Below the pieces are notes generated by a model. The model saw only the letters and a list, made by a program, of their open reading frames with translations. It searched no databases and was not told the origin of the DNA. A DNA stretch of 64,000 nt from Clostridia bacterium (GTDB taxonomy: Bacteria > Bacillota > Clostridia > Oscillospirales > Acutalibacteraceae), in assembly GCA_017428525.1 (NCBI GenBank), contig JAFRQQ010000030.1:1-64000 (forward strand), given 5' to 3'. Shown here one piece after another: positions 32,347-44,820 of this stretch; position 1 is the stretch's first letter; every line of letters begins with the position of its first letter. A program made the position numbers and the translations under genes.

Positions 32347-33067
32347 CCGCCTTTCTGTTCAGATCGAGTTCGGCCGCGAACAGCCCGCACTGCCCGAAGG
32401 CCGGGGCGCATTTGCGGCAGGTGAACGCGTATTTTTCATACCCTTCCACCGCCGGGTTTTTCAGAATTTTGTAAGCGCGCTGCATCAGCGGCAGCACGCG
32501 TTCATCCAGCGGATCGCGCGCAAACCACAGCTGCGCGAGATTGACGCAGGAAACGGCGGTTTCCAGCTCGCACCGCGGACAGCGCTCCGTAATGGAAATC
32601 GCCCGCAGAAACGCGGCTTCCGCCTGCGCGGGCTCCCCGGCGTCCTGCAGCGCGAGCGCCAGATTGTTGTAAAGGCCGGCCTGCAGCGGATCGTTTGCGG
32701 GCAGCTGCGCGGCAAAAATACGCTGCGCCTGCGCATACAGCGGCAGCGCTTCCTGCGCGCGGCCGAAGGCCTTCATCGTCGTGGCGCAGTTGAGCAGGAT
32801 CGTGCCGCCGGAAACGCTTTCGCCGCAGCCGGTTTCCCGCACCAGCATCCGCGCGCGGTCGACGGCAGCGGCCGCGGCGTTCGCGTCGCCGGTCTGGCGG
32901 TAATAGCCGACCGCTTCATTGCACACGCTCAGCTCGCCGGCCCGATCGCCCAGCGCAGCCGCCCGCGCCTGCCAGTCCAGCAGGCAGCGGCCCGCCGCCG
33001 CGAGATCCTCGCGGGCAAAGCAGGCGTCAAGCTCCTGAATGAAAGCGGGAACGGAAATCTTTTCCAT
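32303..33067 (-). CDS. Tetratricopeptide-repeat protein
   Basis: A 254-residue soluble protein made of about five to six TPR-like helical pairs, for example LYNNLALALQDAGEPAQAEAAFLRAI (split across the best-conserved repeat, about 130-155) and VCNEAVGYYRQTGDANAAAAAVDRAR (about 47-72). The tail has a Cys cluster (CRKCAPAFGQC, about 217-227) that might bind metal. TPR proteins mediate protein-protein contacts; partners are probably the co-transcribed DUF4037 or kinase-like protein. Start ATG at 33067 follows CCGGAGGATTGCCCG; the upstream in-frame ATG at 33121 is inside the divergent promoter. Confidence 0.75.
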   Translation of the reverse strand: MEKISVPAFIQELDACFAREDLAAAGRCLLDWQARAAALGDRAGELSVCNEAVGYYRQTGDANAAAAAVDRARMLVRETGCGESVSGGTILLNCATTMKAFGRAQEALPLYAQAQRIFAAQLPANDPLQAGLYNNLALALQDAGEPAQAEAAFLRAISITERCPRCELETAVSCVNLAQLWFARDPLDERVLPLMQRAYKILKNPAVEGYEKYAFTCRKCAPAFGQCGLFAAELDLNRKADAGYARAGAEQSIL

Positions 33068-33082
33068 CGGGCAATCCTCCGG

Positions 33083-33111
33083 TTGCAAACCGAAAAAAAC
33101 TGTGCTATACT
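33083..33111 (+). promoter_or_regulatory. Promoter of the YfbR-like gene
   Basis: TTGCAA (33083-33088), 17 bases, TATACT (33106-33111), about 30 bases before the ATG. It lies in the 74-bp gap shared with the divergent TPR operon, for which I see no clear promoter. Confidence 0.75.
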
Positions 33112-33141
33112 GATAAAACACCCGAAACGGAGGGAGTTTCT

Positions 33142-33726
33142 ATGGAAAACAGCTTTTTTGCAATGATTTCGCGCATGCGGTATATCGACCGCTGGGCGCT
33201 GATGCGCAACGAGCACAGCGAGAATCTCTGTGAACACAGCTTCGACGTGGCGGTGATCGCCCACGCGCTGGCAACCCTGCGCAACGAGCGCTTCGGCGGG
33301 CACGTCAACGGGGAACGCGCGGCGCTGCTCGGTCTGTTTCACGATGCGCCGGAAACGCTGACCGGTGACCTGCCCACGCCCGTCAAATATTACAGCGACG
33401 CCGTGCGCGACGCTTATAAAACCATGGAAGCGCAGGCTTGCGAGAGCCTGCTGGAGATGCTGCCTGCCGCGCTGCAGACGGCCTACCGTCCGCTGCTGCT
33501 GCCGCAGCCGGCGGATGCGGAGCTCTGGACGCTGGTGAAGGCGGCGGACAAGATCAGCGCGCTGATCAAATGCCTCGAGGAGCGCAAGGCCGGCAACGGC
33601 GAATTCGTCATGGCCGCGCAGGGTGTGCGCGCGATCATCGAGCGCATGGACGTGCCGGAGGCGCAGGTGTTTCTGGAGGAATTCCTGCCCGCGTATGAGC
33701 TGACGCTCGACGAATTGCGGGGCTGA
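33142..33726 (+). CDS. yfbR: HD-domain 5'-deoxynucleotidase, YfbR-like
   Basis: Metal-dependent phosphohydrolase that dephosphorylates deoxynucleoside monophosphates. The 194-residue product has the YfbR hallmarks RMRYIDRWALMRNEHSENLCEHS given in two parts (RMRYIDRW at about 11-18 and NLCEHSFDVA at about 29-38), the HD motif FHDAPETLTGDLPTPVKY (about 66-83) and a later metal-ligand Asp in VKAADKISALIKCLEE (about 133-148). Start ATG follows CGGAGGG. Monocistronic. Confidence 0.85.
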   Translation: MENSFFAMISRMRYIDRWALMRNEHSENLCEHSFDVAVIAHALATLRNERFGGHVNGERAALLGLFHDAPETLTGDLPTPVKYYSDAVRDAYKTMEAQACESLLEMLPAALQTAYRPLLLPQPADAELWTLVKAADKISALIKCLEERKAGNGEFVMAAQGVRAIIERMDVPEAQVFLEEFLPAYELTLDELRG

Positions 33727-33837
33727 CCGTCAGCGTGTTTTCTCCATTTTATAATAAAAAGATGGCGGGTGCAAGCGAAAAGGTGTGAATTTTTCGGAAA
33801 TATTTTTTAAAAAAATTTTATTTCTTTGAAAAAATAC

Positions 33838-33866
33838 TTGATATTTTTAAAACTGTGTGCTAAAAT
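33838..33866 (+). promoter_or_regulatory. Promoter of the rimP-nusA-infB operon
   Basis: TTGATA (33838-33843), 17 bases, TAAAAT (33861-33866), preceded by an unusually A/T-rich stretch (33790-33837) that could act as an UP element. Confidence 0.75.
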
Positions 33867-33894
33867 AGCCAAAGTAAGCATGCAGGTTAAGGTG

Positions 33895-33924
33895 AAGAGT
33901 GGGTCTGAACCCGCTCTTTTCTTT
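33895..33924 (+). terminator. Attenuator-like hairpin in the rimP leader
   Basis: AAGAGTGGGT (33895-33904) pairs with ACCCGCTCTT (33909-33918, one G-T-type mismatch), loop CTGA, followed by TTCTTT. It lies between the promoter and rimP, so it could set read-through into the whole operon, possibly with feedback from NusA (inference). Confidence 0.6.
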
Positions 33925-33978
33925 ATGTGATCGGCCGTTCGGCCCCCTGCGAAACCAACGGAAAAAGGAGAGTCCGAT

Positions 33979-34455
33979 ATGGCAAAGGGCAAGGGCGGCA
34001 ATACCGTGGCCGCCGTGTGGGAAATCGCCGCGCCGATCGCGGAGCAGCTCGGACTGCAGCTCTGGGATATTCGCTTCGTCAAGGAGGGCGCGGACTGGTT
34101 CCTGCGCATATTTATTGATAAGGAAGGCGGCGTTTCCATCGAGGACTGCGAGGCCATGAGCCGCGCGATCGATCAGCCGCTGGACGACGCCGATCCCATC
34201 GAGCAGAGCTACTGCCTGGAGGTCAGCTCCCCCGGGCTCGAGCGCGAGCTGACGCGGGAAGCGCATCTGCAGCAGTATTGCGGGCAGAAGATCAAGGTGC
34301 GCCTGATCCGTCCGCGCGAGGGGCAGCGGGAATTTGCCGGCGTGCTCGAGCAGGCCGAGGGCAAGCAGTTCACCCTGCGTCTGCCGGAGGGCGGCGCGCT
34401 GCTGCTTGATCTGAAAGAAACCAGCTTCGTCAAAGCAGACGATTTTGATATTTAA
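33979..34455 (+). CDS. rimP: Ribosome maturation factor RimP
   Basis: Assists 30S subunit maturation. The 158-residue protein has the N-terminal alpha-beta domain with LWDIRFVKEG and LRIFIDKEGGVSIEDCE (about 28-57), the conserved YCLEVSSPGLERELT (about 78-92) and a C-terminal SH3-like domain (about 95-155). Start ATG follows AAAAAGGAG. First gene of the operon rimP-nusA-rnpM-ylxQ-infB-rbfA-nrnA, whose order is conserved in Firmicutes. Confidence 0.95.
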   Translation: MAKGKGGNTVAAVWEIAAPIAEQLGLQLWDIRFVKEGADWFLRIFIDKEGGVSIEDCEAMSRAIDQPLDDADPIEQSYCLEVSSPGLERELTREAHLQQYCGQKIKVRLIRPREGQREFAGVLEQAEGKQFTLRLPEGGALLLDLKETSFVKADDFDI

Positions 34456-34477
34456 TCAGAAAGGATCGATTGGAAAA

Positions 34478-35575
34478 ATGAAAAAGACGAAAAAAGCGGC
34501 AGAGCCGGATTTCAGCACGGAGTTTTTTGCCGCGGTGCAGATGCTCAGCAAGGAAAAGGGCGTGCCGGCGGATGCGCTGCTCGAAGGGATTCAGCGCGCG
34601 ATCGTGACGGCCGTCAAGCGTGATTTCAACAATAAGGACATCGTCTATTGCGATATTGACAAGGAAAGCCAGAAGATCCGCGTCTTCGTGCGCAAGAATG
34701 TGGTCAGCGAGATCGTGGATCCCGATGAGGATCTGCTGCCCGAGCAGGCGCAGCGCTACAAGCCGACCGCCGTGCCGGGCGACATTATCGAGATCGAGCT
34801 GCAGACCAAGGAGGTCAGCCGCATCGCCGCCGAGAAGGGCAAGCACATCCTGCGCCAGGCCATCCGCGAGGCGGAGAACGGCCAGATGAAGGAGATCTTC
34901 CAGAGCAAGAATCAGGAAATCGTCACCGTCAAGGTGGTCAAGGTGGACCCGGTCACGCTCGACGCGATCGTGGAGTTCGGCAAGGTCAGCGGGAAGCTCC
35001 TGCGCGCCGAGCAGCTCCCCACCGACAACCTGACCGAGGGCGATCTGATCAAGGTCTATATCGCCGACGTCAAGGACGCGGCCAAGGGCCCGCGCGCGAG
35101 CATTTCCCGCACGCATCCGGGCTTTGTGCGCCGCCTGCTCGAGAGCGAAGTGCCCGAAATCTTTGACGGCACGGTCGAGATCAAATCCGTTTCCCGCGAA
35201 GCGGGCAGCAGAAGCAAGATCGCCGTTTACAGCGCGGATGAAAACGTCGACCCCGTCGGCGCCTGCATCGGCCAGCGCGGCGCCCGCGTCAACAAGATCG
35301 TGGAGCAGCTCAGCGGCGAGAAGCTCGATATCATCCGCTACAGCGAGGATCCCGCGCAGTTCATCGCCGCGGCGCTCGCGCCCGCGGATGTGATTTCGGT
35401 CACCATCCTCAGCGAGGAGGAGCACAGCTGCAGCGCCGTCGTGCCGAACAATCAGCTTTCGCTGGCCATCGGCAACAAGGGTCAGAACGCACGTCTGGCC
35501 GCGCGGCTCACGGGCTGGAAGATCGATATCAAGCCCGAGACGGAGGAGCCCGTCATCAATTTTGACGAAGAGTAA
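34478..35575 (+). CDS. nusA: Transcription termination/antitermination factor NusA
   Basis: Binds RNA polymerase and nascent RNA to control pausing, termination and antitermination. The 365-residue product has the N-terminal polymerase-binding domain, an S1 domain (about 135-200), and two KH domains marked by [20 protein letters not shown] (about 263-282) and [18 protein letters not shown] (about 327-344). It lacks the C-terminal acidic repeats of proteobacterial NusA, as is normal in Firmicutes. ATG at 34478 is preferred over an upstream TTG at 34445. Confidence 0.95.
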   Translation: MKKTKKAAEPDFSTEFFAAVQMLSKEKGVPADALLEGIQRAIVTAVKRDFNNKDIVYCDIDKESQKIRVFVRKNVVSEIVDPDEDLLPEQAQRYKPTAVPGDIIEIELQTKEVSRIAAEKGKHILRQAIREAENGQMKEIFQSKNQEIVTVKVVKVDPVTLDAIVEFGKVSGKLLRAEQLPTDNLTEGDLIKVYIADVKDAAKGPRASISRTHPGFVRRLLESEVPEIFDGTVEIKSVSREAGSRSKIAVYSADENVDPVGACIGQRGARVNKIVEQLSGEKLDIIRYSEDPAQFIAAALAPADVISVTILSEEEHSCSAVVPNNQLSLAIGNKGQNARLAARLTGWKIDIKPETEEPVINFDEE

Positions 35576-35617
35576 TTGAAAGAGAAGCCAATCATCAGTT
35601 AAAAAGGAGCCAAACCC

Positions 35618-35887
35618 ATGCCTACCCGCCGTATCCCCATGCGCAAATGCACCGGCTGCAATGAAATGAAGCCGAAAAAAGAGCTGGTCCGGGTCGTGCG
35701 CAGCCCGGAGGGCGAGGTTTCGCTGGATCTGACGGGCAAAAAGCCCGGCCGCGGCGCTTATGTGTGCCGCGATGCAGCGTGCCTGGCCAAAGCGAGAAAA
35801 GCCAAACGCTTTGAGCGCGCCTTCGAATGCGCGATCCCGGATGCGGTCTATGATACCATGGAGGAGGCGCTGGCAAATGACGGATGA
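35618..35887 (+). CDS. rnpM: RnpM (YlxR), RNase P modulator
   Basis: An 89-residue RNA-binding protein formerly called YlxR; reported to bind and modulate RNase P RNA. Conserved N-terminal RRIPMRKCTGCNEMKPKKEL (about 4-23) with the two Cys, then VRVVRSPEGEVSLDLTGKKPG (about 24-44) and GRGAYVCRDAACLAKA (about 45-60). Start ATG follows AAAAAGGAG. Overlaps ylxQ by 11 bases. Confidence 0.92.
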   Translation: MPTRRIPMRKCTGCNEMKPKKELVRVVRSPEGEVSLDLTGKKPGRGAYVCRDAACLAKARKAKRFERAFECAIPDAVYDTMEEALANDG

Positions 35888-36215
35888 CCCGAAGCTTCTG
35901 GCGTTGCTGGGCATCGCCCGCCGCGCGGGCAGACTCAGCTGCGGGCATGACGGCGCGATCGACGCGATCCGGGCCCGCCGCGCAAGGCTCTGCCTGCTCA
36001 GCAGCGACGCCGCCGCAAGACTGCAGGCCGAAATCAAAAGAGAAGCGGCCTTCGGCGGACGGGAAATTCCCGTTTTCACGCTGCACGCCGGCATGGCGGA
36101 GATCGGGCACGCGACCGGCTTGCGGTCCGCGGTGGTCACGGTCAACGACGAGGGCTTTGCCAAAGCCATGAACGCATATTTATCCGAGCATACATCAGGG
36201 GAGGTTCACCTATGA
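35877..36215 (+). CDS. ylxQ: YlxQ, L7Ae-family RNA-binding protein
   Basis: A 112-residue member of the ribosomal L7Ae/L30e/Gadd45 family, thought to bind K-turn RNAs. It has [20 protein letters not shown] (about 9-28) and the typical alternation of strands and helices ending in [18 protein letters not shown]. The start ATG lies inside the end of rnpM and the stop overlaps the infB start, so it is fully embedded in the operon. Confidence 0.85.
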   Translation: MTDDPKLLALLGIARRAGRLSCGHDGAIDAIRARRARLCLLSSDAAARLQAEIKREAAFGGREIPVFTLHAGMAEIGHATGLRSAVVTVNDEGFAKAMNAYLSEHTSGEVHL

Positions 36216-38731
36216 TTCAAAAATACAGAGTGAATGAAGTTGCCAAAGACTTCGGTGTGAAGAGCAACGAAATCATCAACCTGCTGCAGGAGCAGTTCGG
36301 GGAAAAGAAAAAGAGCATGACAGCGCTCGAGGAAGCGGAGCTGGATTTCATCTTCGAAACCTATACGCGCCGCTTCGATGTGGAAGATCTGGAGCCGTAT
36401 TTTGCGCTCGAGCGTCCGGCTGCCGCCCCGGCAGAGCCGGCGGAAACGCCTGCGGAGCCCGCAAAGGCCGCGGAGCCGGAAAAAGCGGCGGAGCCGGAGA
36501 AAAAACCGGAGCCGGAGAAGCAGCCGGAGCCCGAAAAGAAGCCGGAGCCGGAAAAGAAATCGGAACCGGAGAAAAAGCCGGCGCCGGAGAAGAAGCCGGA
36601 AGCGCCCAGAAAGCCCGAGCAGAAGAAGCCCGAGCCGCCGGCGCGCCGCACCCAGGCCGGCAAGCTTCCGCTCATGCCCACCGCGCCGCGCAAGCAGCCG
36701 GAGCAGAAAAAGAAAAATGCCGACAAGCCGCTCCAGTCCCGCACCAAGGGCGAGATGCGCACCATCGACACCCGTGCCGGGAATGTGGACCTGGAAAAAT
36801 ACAACGAAAAATACGAGAATATTGCATCGACCAACGTCTCCAAGCCGCATGAGAACGTCATGCACAAGCAGAAGATCAACCAGAAGAGCAAGCAGTACCG
36901 CAAGGGAGGCAACCGATCCGGCAAGCGCGAGACCGAGGCCGAGCGCCTCAAGCGCATCGCCGCCGAGCGCGCCAAGAAGCCGCAGCTGCAGCTGAAGATC
37001 CCCGAGGAGATCACGGTCGGCGAGCTGGCCTCCATGCTGAAAATGACGGCGGCCGAGGTCATCAAGAAGCTCTTCATGCTCGGTCAGATGGCGACCATCA
37101 ACGATACGCTCGATTATGACACCGCGGCGATCGTCGCCGAGGAGCTGGGCGCGAAGGTGGAGAAGCAGGTCGTTGTGACGATCGAGGATATGATCATCGA
37201 CGACAGCGAGGACGAAGAGAAGGATCTCGTGCCCCGCGATCCCGTCGTGGTGGTCATGGGTCACGTCGACCACGGCAAGACCTCCCTGCTCGACGCCATC
37301 CGCAACACCTCCGTCACCTCGACCGAGGCGGGCGGCATCACCCAGCACATCGGCGCCTACCGCGTGGAAATCAACGGCTCGAAGATCACCTTCCTCGATA
37401 CGCCGGGTCACGCGGCCTTCACCTCCATGCGTCTGCGCGGCGCGATGGCGACGGATATCGCCATCCTTGTGGTCGCCGCGGACGACGGCATCATGCCGCA
37501 GACGATCGAGGCCATCAACCACGCCAAGGCGGCGGGCGTGCAGATCATCGTCGCCATCAACAAGATCGATAAACCCGCTGCGAACCCCGACCGGGTGCTG
37601 CAGCAGCTGACGGAATATGAGCTCGTGCCCGAGGACTGGGGCGGCGACACGATCTGCGTGCCGGTTTCCGCCGTGACCAAGCAGGGCATCGACTCCCTGC
37701 TGGAATCCATCCTGCTGGTGGCTGAGATGCAGGAGCTGCGGGCGAATCCCAACCGCTCCGCGCGCGGCGTCGTGATCGAAGCCCGGCTGGATAAGGGCCG
37801 CGGCCCGATCTCCACGCTCCTGGTGCAGAACGGCACGCTGAAATCCGGCGACATCATCGTGGCCGGCACGGCGGTCGGCCGTGTGCGCGTGATGACGGAC
37901 GACAAGGGCCGCAAGGTCAACAAGGCCGGTCCCTCCGTGCCCGTCGAGATCATGGGTCTGGCCGAAGTGCCGCAGGCCGGCGACGGCTTCGACGCGGTCA
38001 AGGATGAGCGTCTGGCCCGCGAGCTGGTCGAGCAGCGCAAGGCCAAGGCCAAGGAAGCGCAGTTCAAGGAAGTGCAGAAGGTCACGCTCGAAAACCTGTT
38101 CGATTCCATCAAGGACGGCGAGCTGAAGGATCTGAATATCATCATCAAGGCGGACGTGCAGGGTTCGGCGGAGGCGGTCAAGCAGAGCCTCGTCAAGCTC
38201 AGCAACGACGAAGTGCGCGTGAAGGTCATTCACAGCGGCGTGGGCGCCATCAGCGAGAGCGACGTCATGCTCGCCTCCGCTTCCGGCGCGATCATCGTCG
38301 GCTTCAACGTGCGTCCGGACGCCGTGGCGGCGGACAATGCGGAGCGCGACGGCGTGCAGATCCGCACCTACCGCGTCATTTATGACTGCATCGAGGAAAT
38401 CCAGGCGGCCATCAAGGGCATGCTTGCGCCGAAATTCCGCGACGTGGATATCGGCAAGGCCGAGGTGCGCCAGGTTGTGCGCATCTCCTCCATCGGCAAC
38501 GTGGCGGGCTGCCATGTGCTCAGCGGCAAGATCACCCGCGGCGCGAAGATCCGCGTCGTGCGCGACGGCATCGTGATCACCGAGGACGAAATGGCCTCGC
38601 TCAAGCGCTTCAAGGACGACGTCAAGGAAGTGGCCAGCGGCTTCGACTGCGGCATCGGCCTGGCAAAATTCAACGACATCAAGGAAGGCGATATTTTCGA
38701 GGCCTATGTGACCGAGGAATACCGCGATTAA
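36212..38731 (+). CDS. infB: Translation initiation factor IF-2
   Basis: GTPase that places fMet-tRNA on the 30S subunit. The 839-residue protein has an N-terminal winged helix (about 1-50, [20 protein letters not shown]), a long low-complexity linker (about 68-150) of repeated PEPEKK units, a second IF2_N domain (about 255-305) and the G domain with GHVDHGKTS (about 350-358), DTPGHAAF (G3) and NKID (G4), followed by domains II-IV. The Lys/Glu/Pro linker varies in length between strains and is the part most likely to differ. Start ATG follows GGGGAGG. Confidence 0.97.
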   Translation: MIQKYRVNEVAKDFGVKSNEIINLLQEQFGEKKKSMTALEEAELDFIFETYTRRFDVEDLEPYFALERPAAAPAEPAETPAEPAKAAEPEKAAEPEKKPEPEKQPEPEKKPEPEKKSEPEKKPAPEKKPEAPRKPEQKKPEPPARRTQAGKLPLMPTAPRKQPEQKKKNADKPLQSRTKGEMRTIDTRAGNVDLEKYNEKYENIASTNVSKPHENVMHKQKINQKSKQYRKGGNRSGKRETEAERLKRIAAERAKKPQLQLKIPEEITVGELASMLKMTAAEVIKKLFMLGQMATINDTLDYDTAAIVAEELGAKVEKQVVVTIEDMIIDDSEDEEKDLVPRDPVVVVMGHVDHGKTSLLDAIRNTSVTSTEAGGITQHIGAYRVEINGSKITFLDTPGHAAFTSMRLRGAMATDIAILVVAADDGIMPQTIEAINHAKAAGVQIIVAINKIDKPAANPDRVLQQLTEYELVPEDWGGDTICVPVSAVTKQGIDSLLESILLVAEMQELRANPNRSARGVVIEARLDKGRGPISTLLVQNGTLKSGDIIVAGTAVGRVRVMTDDKGRKVNKAGPSVPVEIMGLAEVPQAGDGFDAVKDERLARELVEQRKAKAKEAQFKEVQKVTLENLFDSIKDGELKDLNIIIKADVQGSAEAVKQSLVKLSNDEVRVKVIHSGVGAISESDVMLASASGAIIVGFNVRPDAVAADNAERDGVQIRTYRVIYDCIEEIQAAIKGMLAPKFRDVDIGKAEVRQVVRISSIGNVAGCHVLSGKITRGAKIRVVRDGIVITEDEMASLKRFKDDVKEVASGFDCGIGLAKFNDIKEGDIFEAYVTEEYRD

Positions 38732-38765
38732 TGACAAGGACGCTTCTTTCGGAAAGGAGCAGCAA

Positions 38766-39140
38766 ATGGCAGGTTATAAAATCGACAGAACGGCCGAGGA
38801 TATCCGCAGAGAGCTGGCCGTGCTGCTGCGCGAGCTGAAGGATCCGCGCGTGCAGGGCAAAATGCTCACCGTGGTCAATGTGGAGGTCAGCAGCGATCTC
38901 TCCTTTGCCAAGGTGTATGTGAGCGCCATGGAAGGGCTCGACACGGCGAAGACCGCCGTCAAGGGGCTGACCGCGGCCACCGGCTATCTCCGGCGGGCGC
39001 TGGGGCAGGCGCTGCATCTGCGCAAAACGCCGGAGCTGAAGTTCATTGCGGACGATTCCATTGAAAAGGGGATGCAGATCACCCGGATGATGAACGATCT
39101 GCTTCCCGCGCAGGAAGGAGCGGAGCCCGATGCGGATTGA
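38766..39140 (+). CDS. rbfA: Ribosome-binding factor A
   Basis: Needed for late 30S maturation and 16S rRNA 5' processing. The 124-residue protein has RTAEDIRRELAVLLRELKDPR (in two parts; about 8-28), VNVEVSSDLSFAKVYVS (about 38-54) and LRKTPELKFIADDSIEKG (about 86-103), the standard KH-like fold of RbfA. Start ATG follows AAAGGAG. Its 3' end overlaps the nrnA start by 11 bases. Confidence 0.95.
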   Translation: MAGYKIDRTAEDIRRELAVLLRELKDPRVQGKMLTVVNVEVSSDLSFAKVYVSAMEGLDTAKTAVKGLTAATGYLRRALGQALHLRKTPELKFIADDSIEKGMQITRMMNDLLPAQEGAEPDAD

Positions 39141-40095
39141 TATGCAGGCGGCTGCCGCGCTGCTGCAGCGCGCCGACCGCATCCTGATCCTCTGCCACGA
39201 TCATCCCGACGGCGACACGCTCGGCAGCGCAACCGCGCTGGCCGGGGCGCTGCAGGCCATGGGCAAAACCGTCGCCGTGCGCTGCGGCGATCCGATCCCG
39301 CAGCAGTACGGATTTCTGTTTGACGGGCTCGCGCAGCCGGAATTTTCGCCGGAAACGGTCGTGGCCGTGGACGTGGCGGATCCCAAGCTGCTGGGCAAGG
39401 CGTTCAACGCCGCCTACGGCGCGCGGGTCGATCTGTGCATCGACCACCACGCCTCCAATACGCTTTTTGCAAAAGAAACCTGGATCGAGAGCGATTCCGC
39501 CTCCGCAGCGGAGATGATCTATCTGCTGCTGCAGGGCATGGGGCAGACGATCACGCCGCAGCAGGCCTCGCGCCTGTTCGTGGGCGTGACGACCGATACG
39601 GGCTGCCTGCGTTTTTCCAACACGACCGTGCGTACCTTCCGCATCGCGGCGGAGCTGGCGGCGGCCGGGGCGGATACATATCACATCATCCAGACCTTTT
39701 TTGAGACGAAAACCAAGACGTTTGCGGCGCTCGAGCGCCTGGCGCTGGACGGCATGCGCCTGTATTTCCACGACCGCTGCGCGCTGATGTGCATCACGCA
39801 GGAGATGTATCGGCTCAGCGGCTCGGATGAGAGCGAAACGGACCGCCTGACGAATCTGCCCCGGCAGATCGAGGGCGTGCGCGTGGGGCTGACCATGCGG
39901 GAATTGCCCAACGGCGATTTCAAGGCATCCGTGCGCACCCACGGCGACATCAACGCATCGGCCATCTGCAAACGGCTGGGCGGCGGCGGCCATGCGGGCG
40001 CGGCCGGATGCACGCTTCACGGCACGAAGCAGCAGGCGATCAACGCGCTGCTTAAGGAAGTGCAGGCGGAGCTGGACACGGATACAATCGACTGA
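39130..40095 (+). CDS. nrnA: NrnA-type DHH phosphoesterase (nano-RNase / pAp phosphatase)
   Basis: Degrades short oligoribonucleotides and pAp. The 321-residue product has the DHH signatures: CHDHPDGDTLGSA (about 23-35), VAVDVADP (about 77-84), IDHHASN (about 100-106), and the DHHA1-domain RLGGGGHAGAAG (about 281-292). It is the last of the ribosome/RNA-metabolism operon genes with a conserved partner order. Start ATG within the end of rbfA, preceded by AGGAAGGAGCGG. Confidence 0.93.
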   Translation: MRIDMQAAAALLQRADRILILCHDHPDGDTLGSATALAGALQAMGKTVAVRCGDPIPQQYGFLFDGLAQPEFSPETVVAVDVADPKLLGKAFNAAYGARVDLCIDHHASNTLFAKETWIESDSASAAEMIYLLLQGMGQTITPQQASRLFVGVTTDTGCLRFSNTTVRTFRIAAELAAAGADTYHIIQTFFETKTKTFAALERLALDGMRLYFHDRCALMCITQEMYRLSGSDESETDRLTNLPRQIEGVRVGLTMRELPNGDFKASVRTHGDINASAICKRLGGGGHAGAAGCTLHGTKQQAINALLKEVQAELDTDTID

Positions 40096-40096
40096 T

Positions 40097-41068
40097 ATGA
40101 AACAATGGATCAAACGAATCCCCGCCGCGCTTGCGGCGCTGGGTCTGCTGCTGACGCTTTGCGCCTGCGGCGCTGAAAAATCAATCGTGCTCGTCATTTC
40201 CGGCGCGGAGCTGGATCGGGAAATCTATACCTATTTCCTCGACCGTGTTTCGGCGCGCCCCACAGACTACGGTCTGGAGGAAAAACCGTCGGATGAAGCG
40301 CTGCTGGACGCGGTGACGTTTGAGTGCAAGCGCTATGTGGCCAACAACACGCGCTTCCGCGACGCCGGGCTGACGCTGTCCGCCTCCGAAAAGGCGGAGA
40401 TCGCGCAGCAGGTCAACAACCTCTGGCTGCGCGCGGAACGGCATTACCGGGCCATCGGCGTTTCCAAGCAGACGCTGACCAAGGCGATCACGGCGGAAAG
40501 CAATGCCGACGCGCTCTTCACCGCGACCTATGACAAGGGCGTGACGGATCAGGCCGGCGAGGCCGAGCTGCTCAAGTATTTTTACGCCAATTATATCAGC
40601 TTCCGCACGGTGGTGGCTTATTACACCACCGCGGACGGCAGTCCGCTCACGCAGCTGCAGAAAAACACGATCAAGGCCGCGTTTGACGCGATGGCGGCGA
40701 ATGCCGGCGAGAGTGTGGACAGCTTCCGAGAAGCGGCCGCCGAAGCGGGCTACGGCCTGTCCGAAACCATTCTGCTCAAGCAGGGCGCCGACGGCTATCC
40801 CGACGGCTTCTATGCCGCGGTCGCCGCGCAGGCAAACGGCACGGTCCGCGTGCTGGATTATGAGGACTGTGTGTTCGCCGTGCTGAAGGAGGATCTGGAG
40901 AGCAAGGATGAAAGCGTCTACGCGAGCTATCGCAGCGCCTGCGTTTCCGAGCTCTATGCCCCGCAGGCCGCGCAGGCGATGGACGCCTTCCTCGCGGAGC
41001 TGACCGTGGAAAAAGCCAAGGACCCCGCGCGTCTGCTGCGGGAGTATCGCAAAGCGATCAAAGCCTGA
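40097..41068 (+). CDS. PrsA/SurA-like lipoprotein
   Basis: A 323-residue exported lipoprotein with signal peptide and lipobox TLCAC near residues 20-25. The mature region is helical and resembles the N- and C-terminal chaperone parts of PrsA/SurA foldases (LTLSASEKAEIAQQVNNLW; terminal VEKAKDPARLLREYRKAIKA), but no clear parvulin (rotamase) core such as the usual GGDLG motif is visible. Likely an extracytoplasmic folding factor or an inactive relative. The ATG is one base after the nrnA stop, so it ends the operon; a strong terminator follows. Confidence 0.6.
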   Translation: MKQWIKRIPAALAALGLLLTLCACGAEKSIVLVISGAELDREIYTYFLDRVSARPTDYGLEEKPSDEALLDAVTFECKRYVANNTRFRDAGLTLSASEKAEIAQQVNNLWLRAERHYRAIGVSKQTLTKAITAESNADALFTATYDKGVTDQAGEAELLKYFYANYISFRTVVAYYTTADGSPLTQLQKNTIKAAFDAMAANAGESVDSFREAAAEAGYGLSETILLKQGADGYPDGFYAAVAAQANGTVRVLDYEDCVFAVLKEDLESKDESVYASYRSACVSELYAPQAAQAMDAFLAELTVEKAKDPARLLREYRKAIKA

Positions 41069-41078
41069 ATCAACAGCT

Positions 41079-41114
41079 GCAGGGCGTCCGCTTCCGGCGG
41101 GCGCCCTGCTTTTT
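41079..41114 (+). terminator. Intrinsic terminator of the nusA-infB operon
   Basis: GCAGGGCG (41079-41086) pairs with CGCCCTGC (41102-41109), extended inward by further G-C pairs (TCCGC/CGGGCG region), followed by TTTTT. Confidence 0.85.
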
Positions 41115-41140
41115 CATGCCGTTTCGACCGAAAAAACAAG

Positions 41141-41169
41141 TAGACAAGTCTCACATTTTATGGTATGAT
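41141..41169 (+). promoter_or_regulatory. Promoter of the beta-galactosidase operon
   Basis: TAGACA (41141-41146), 17 bases, TATGAT (41164-41169). No operator palindrome was noticed. Confidence 0.6.
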
Positions 41170-41188
41170 ATAAAATGTATAAATATGA

Positions 41189-44805
<3,617 letters not shown>

Positions 44806-44820
44806 AATAAGGAGGCGCCA

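Noticed and set aside
36206..38737. An 843-codon minus-strand open frame opposite infB
   Set aside because: Exact antisense of IF-2; no ribosome-binding site and no recognisable domain. Similar long antisense frames occur opposite the hydrogenase pair, nusA, lacZ and the GH13 gene.
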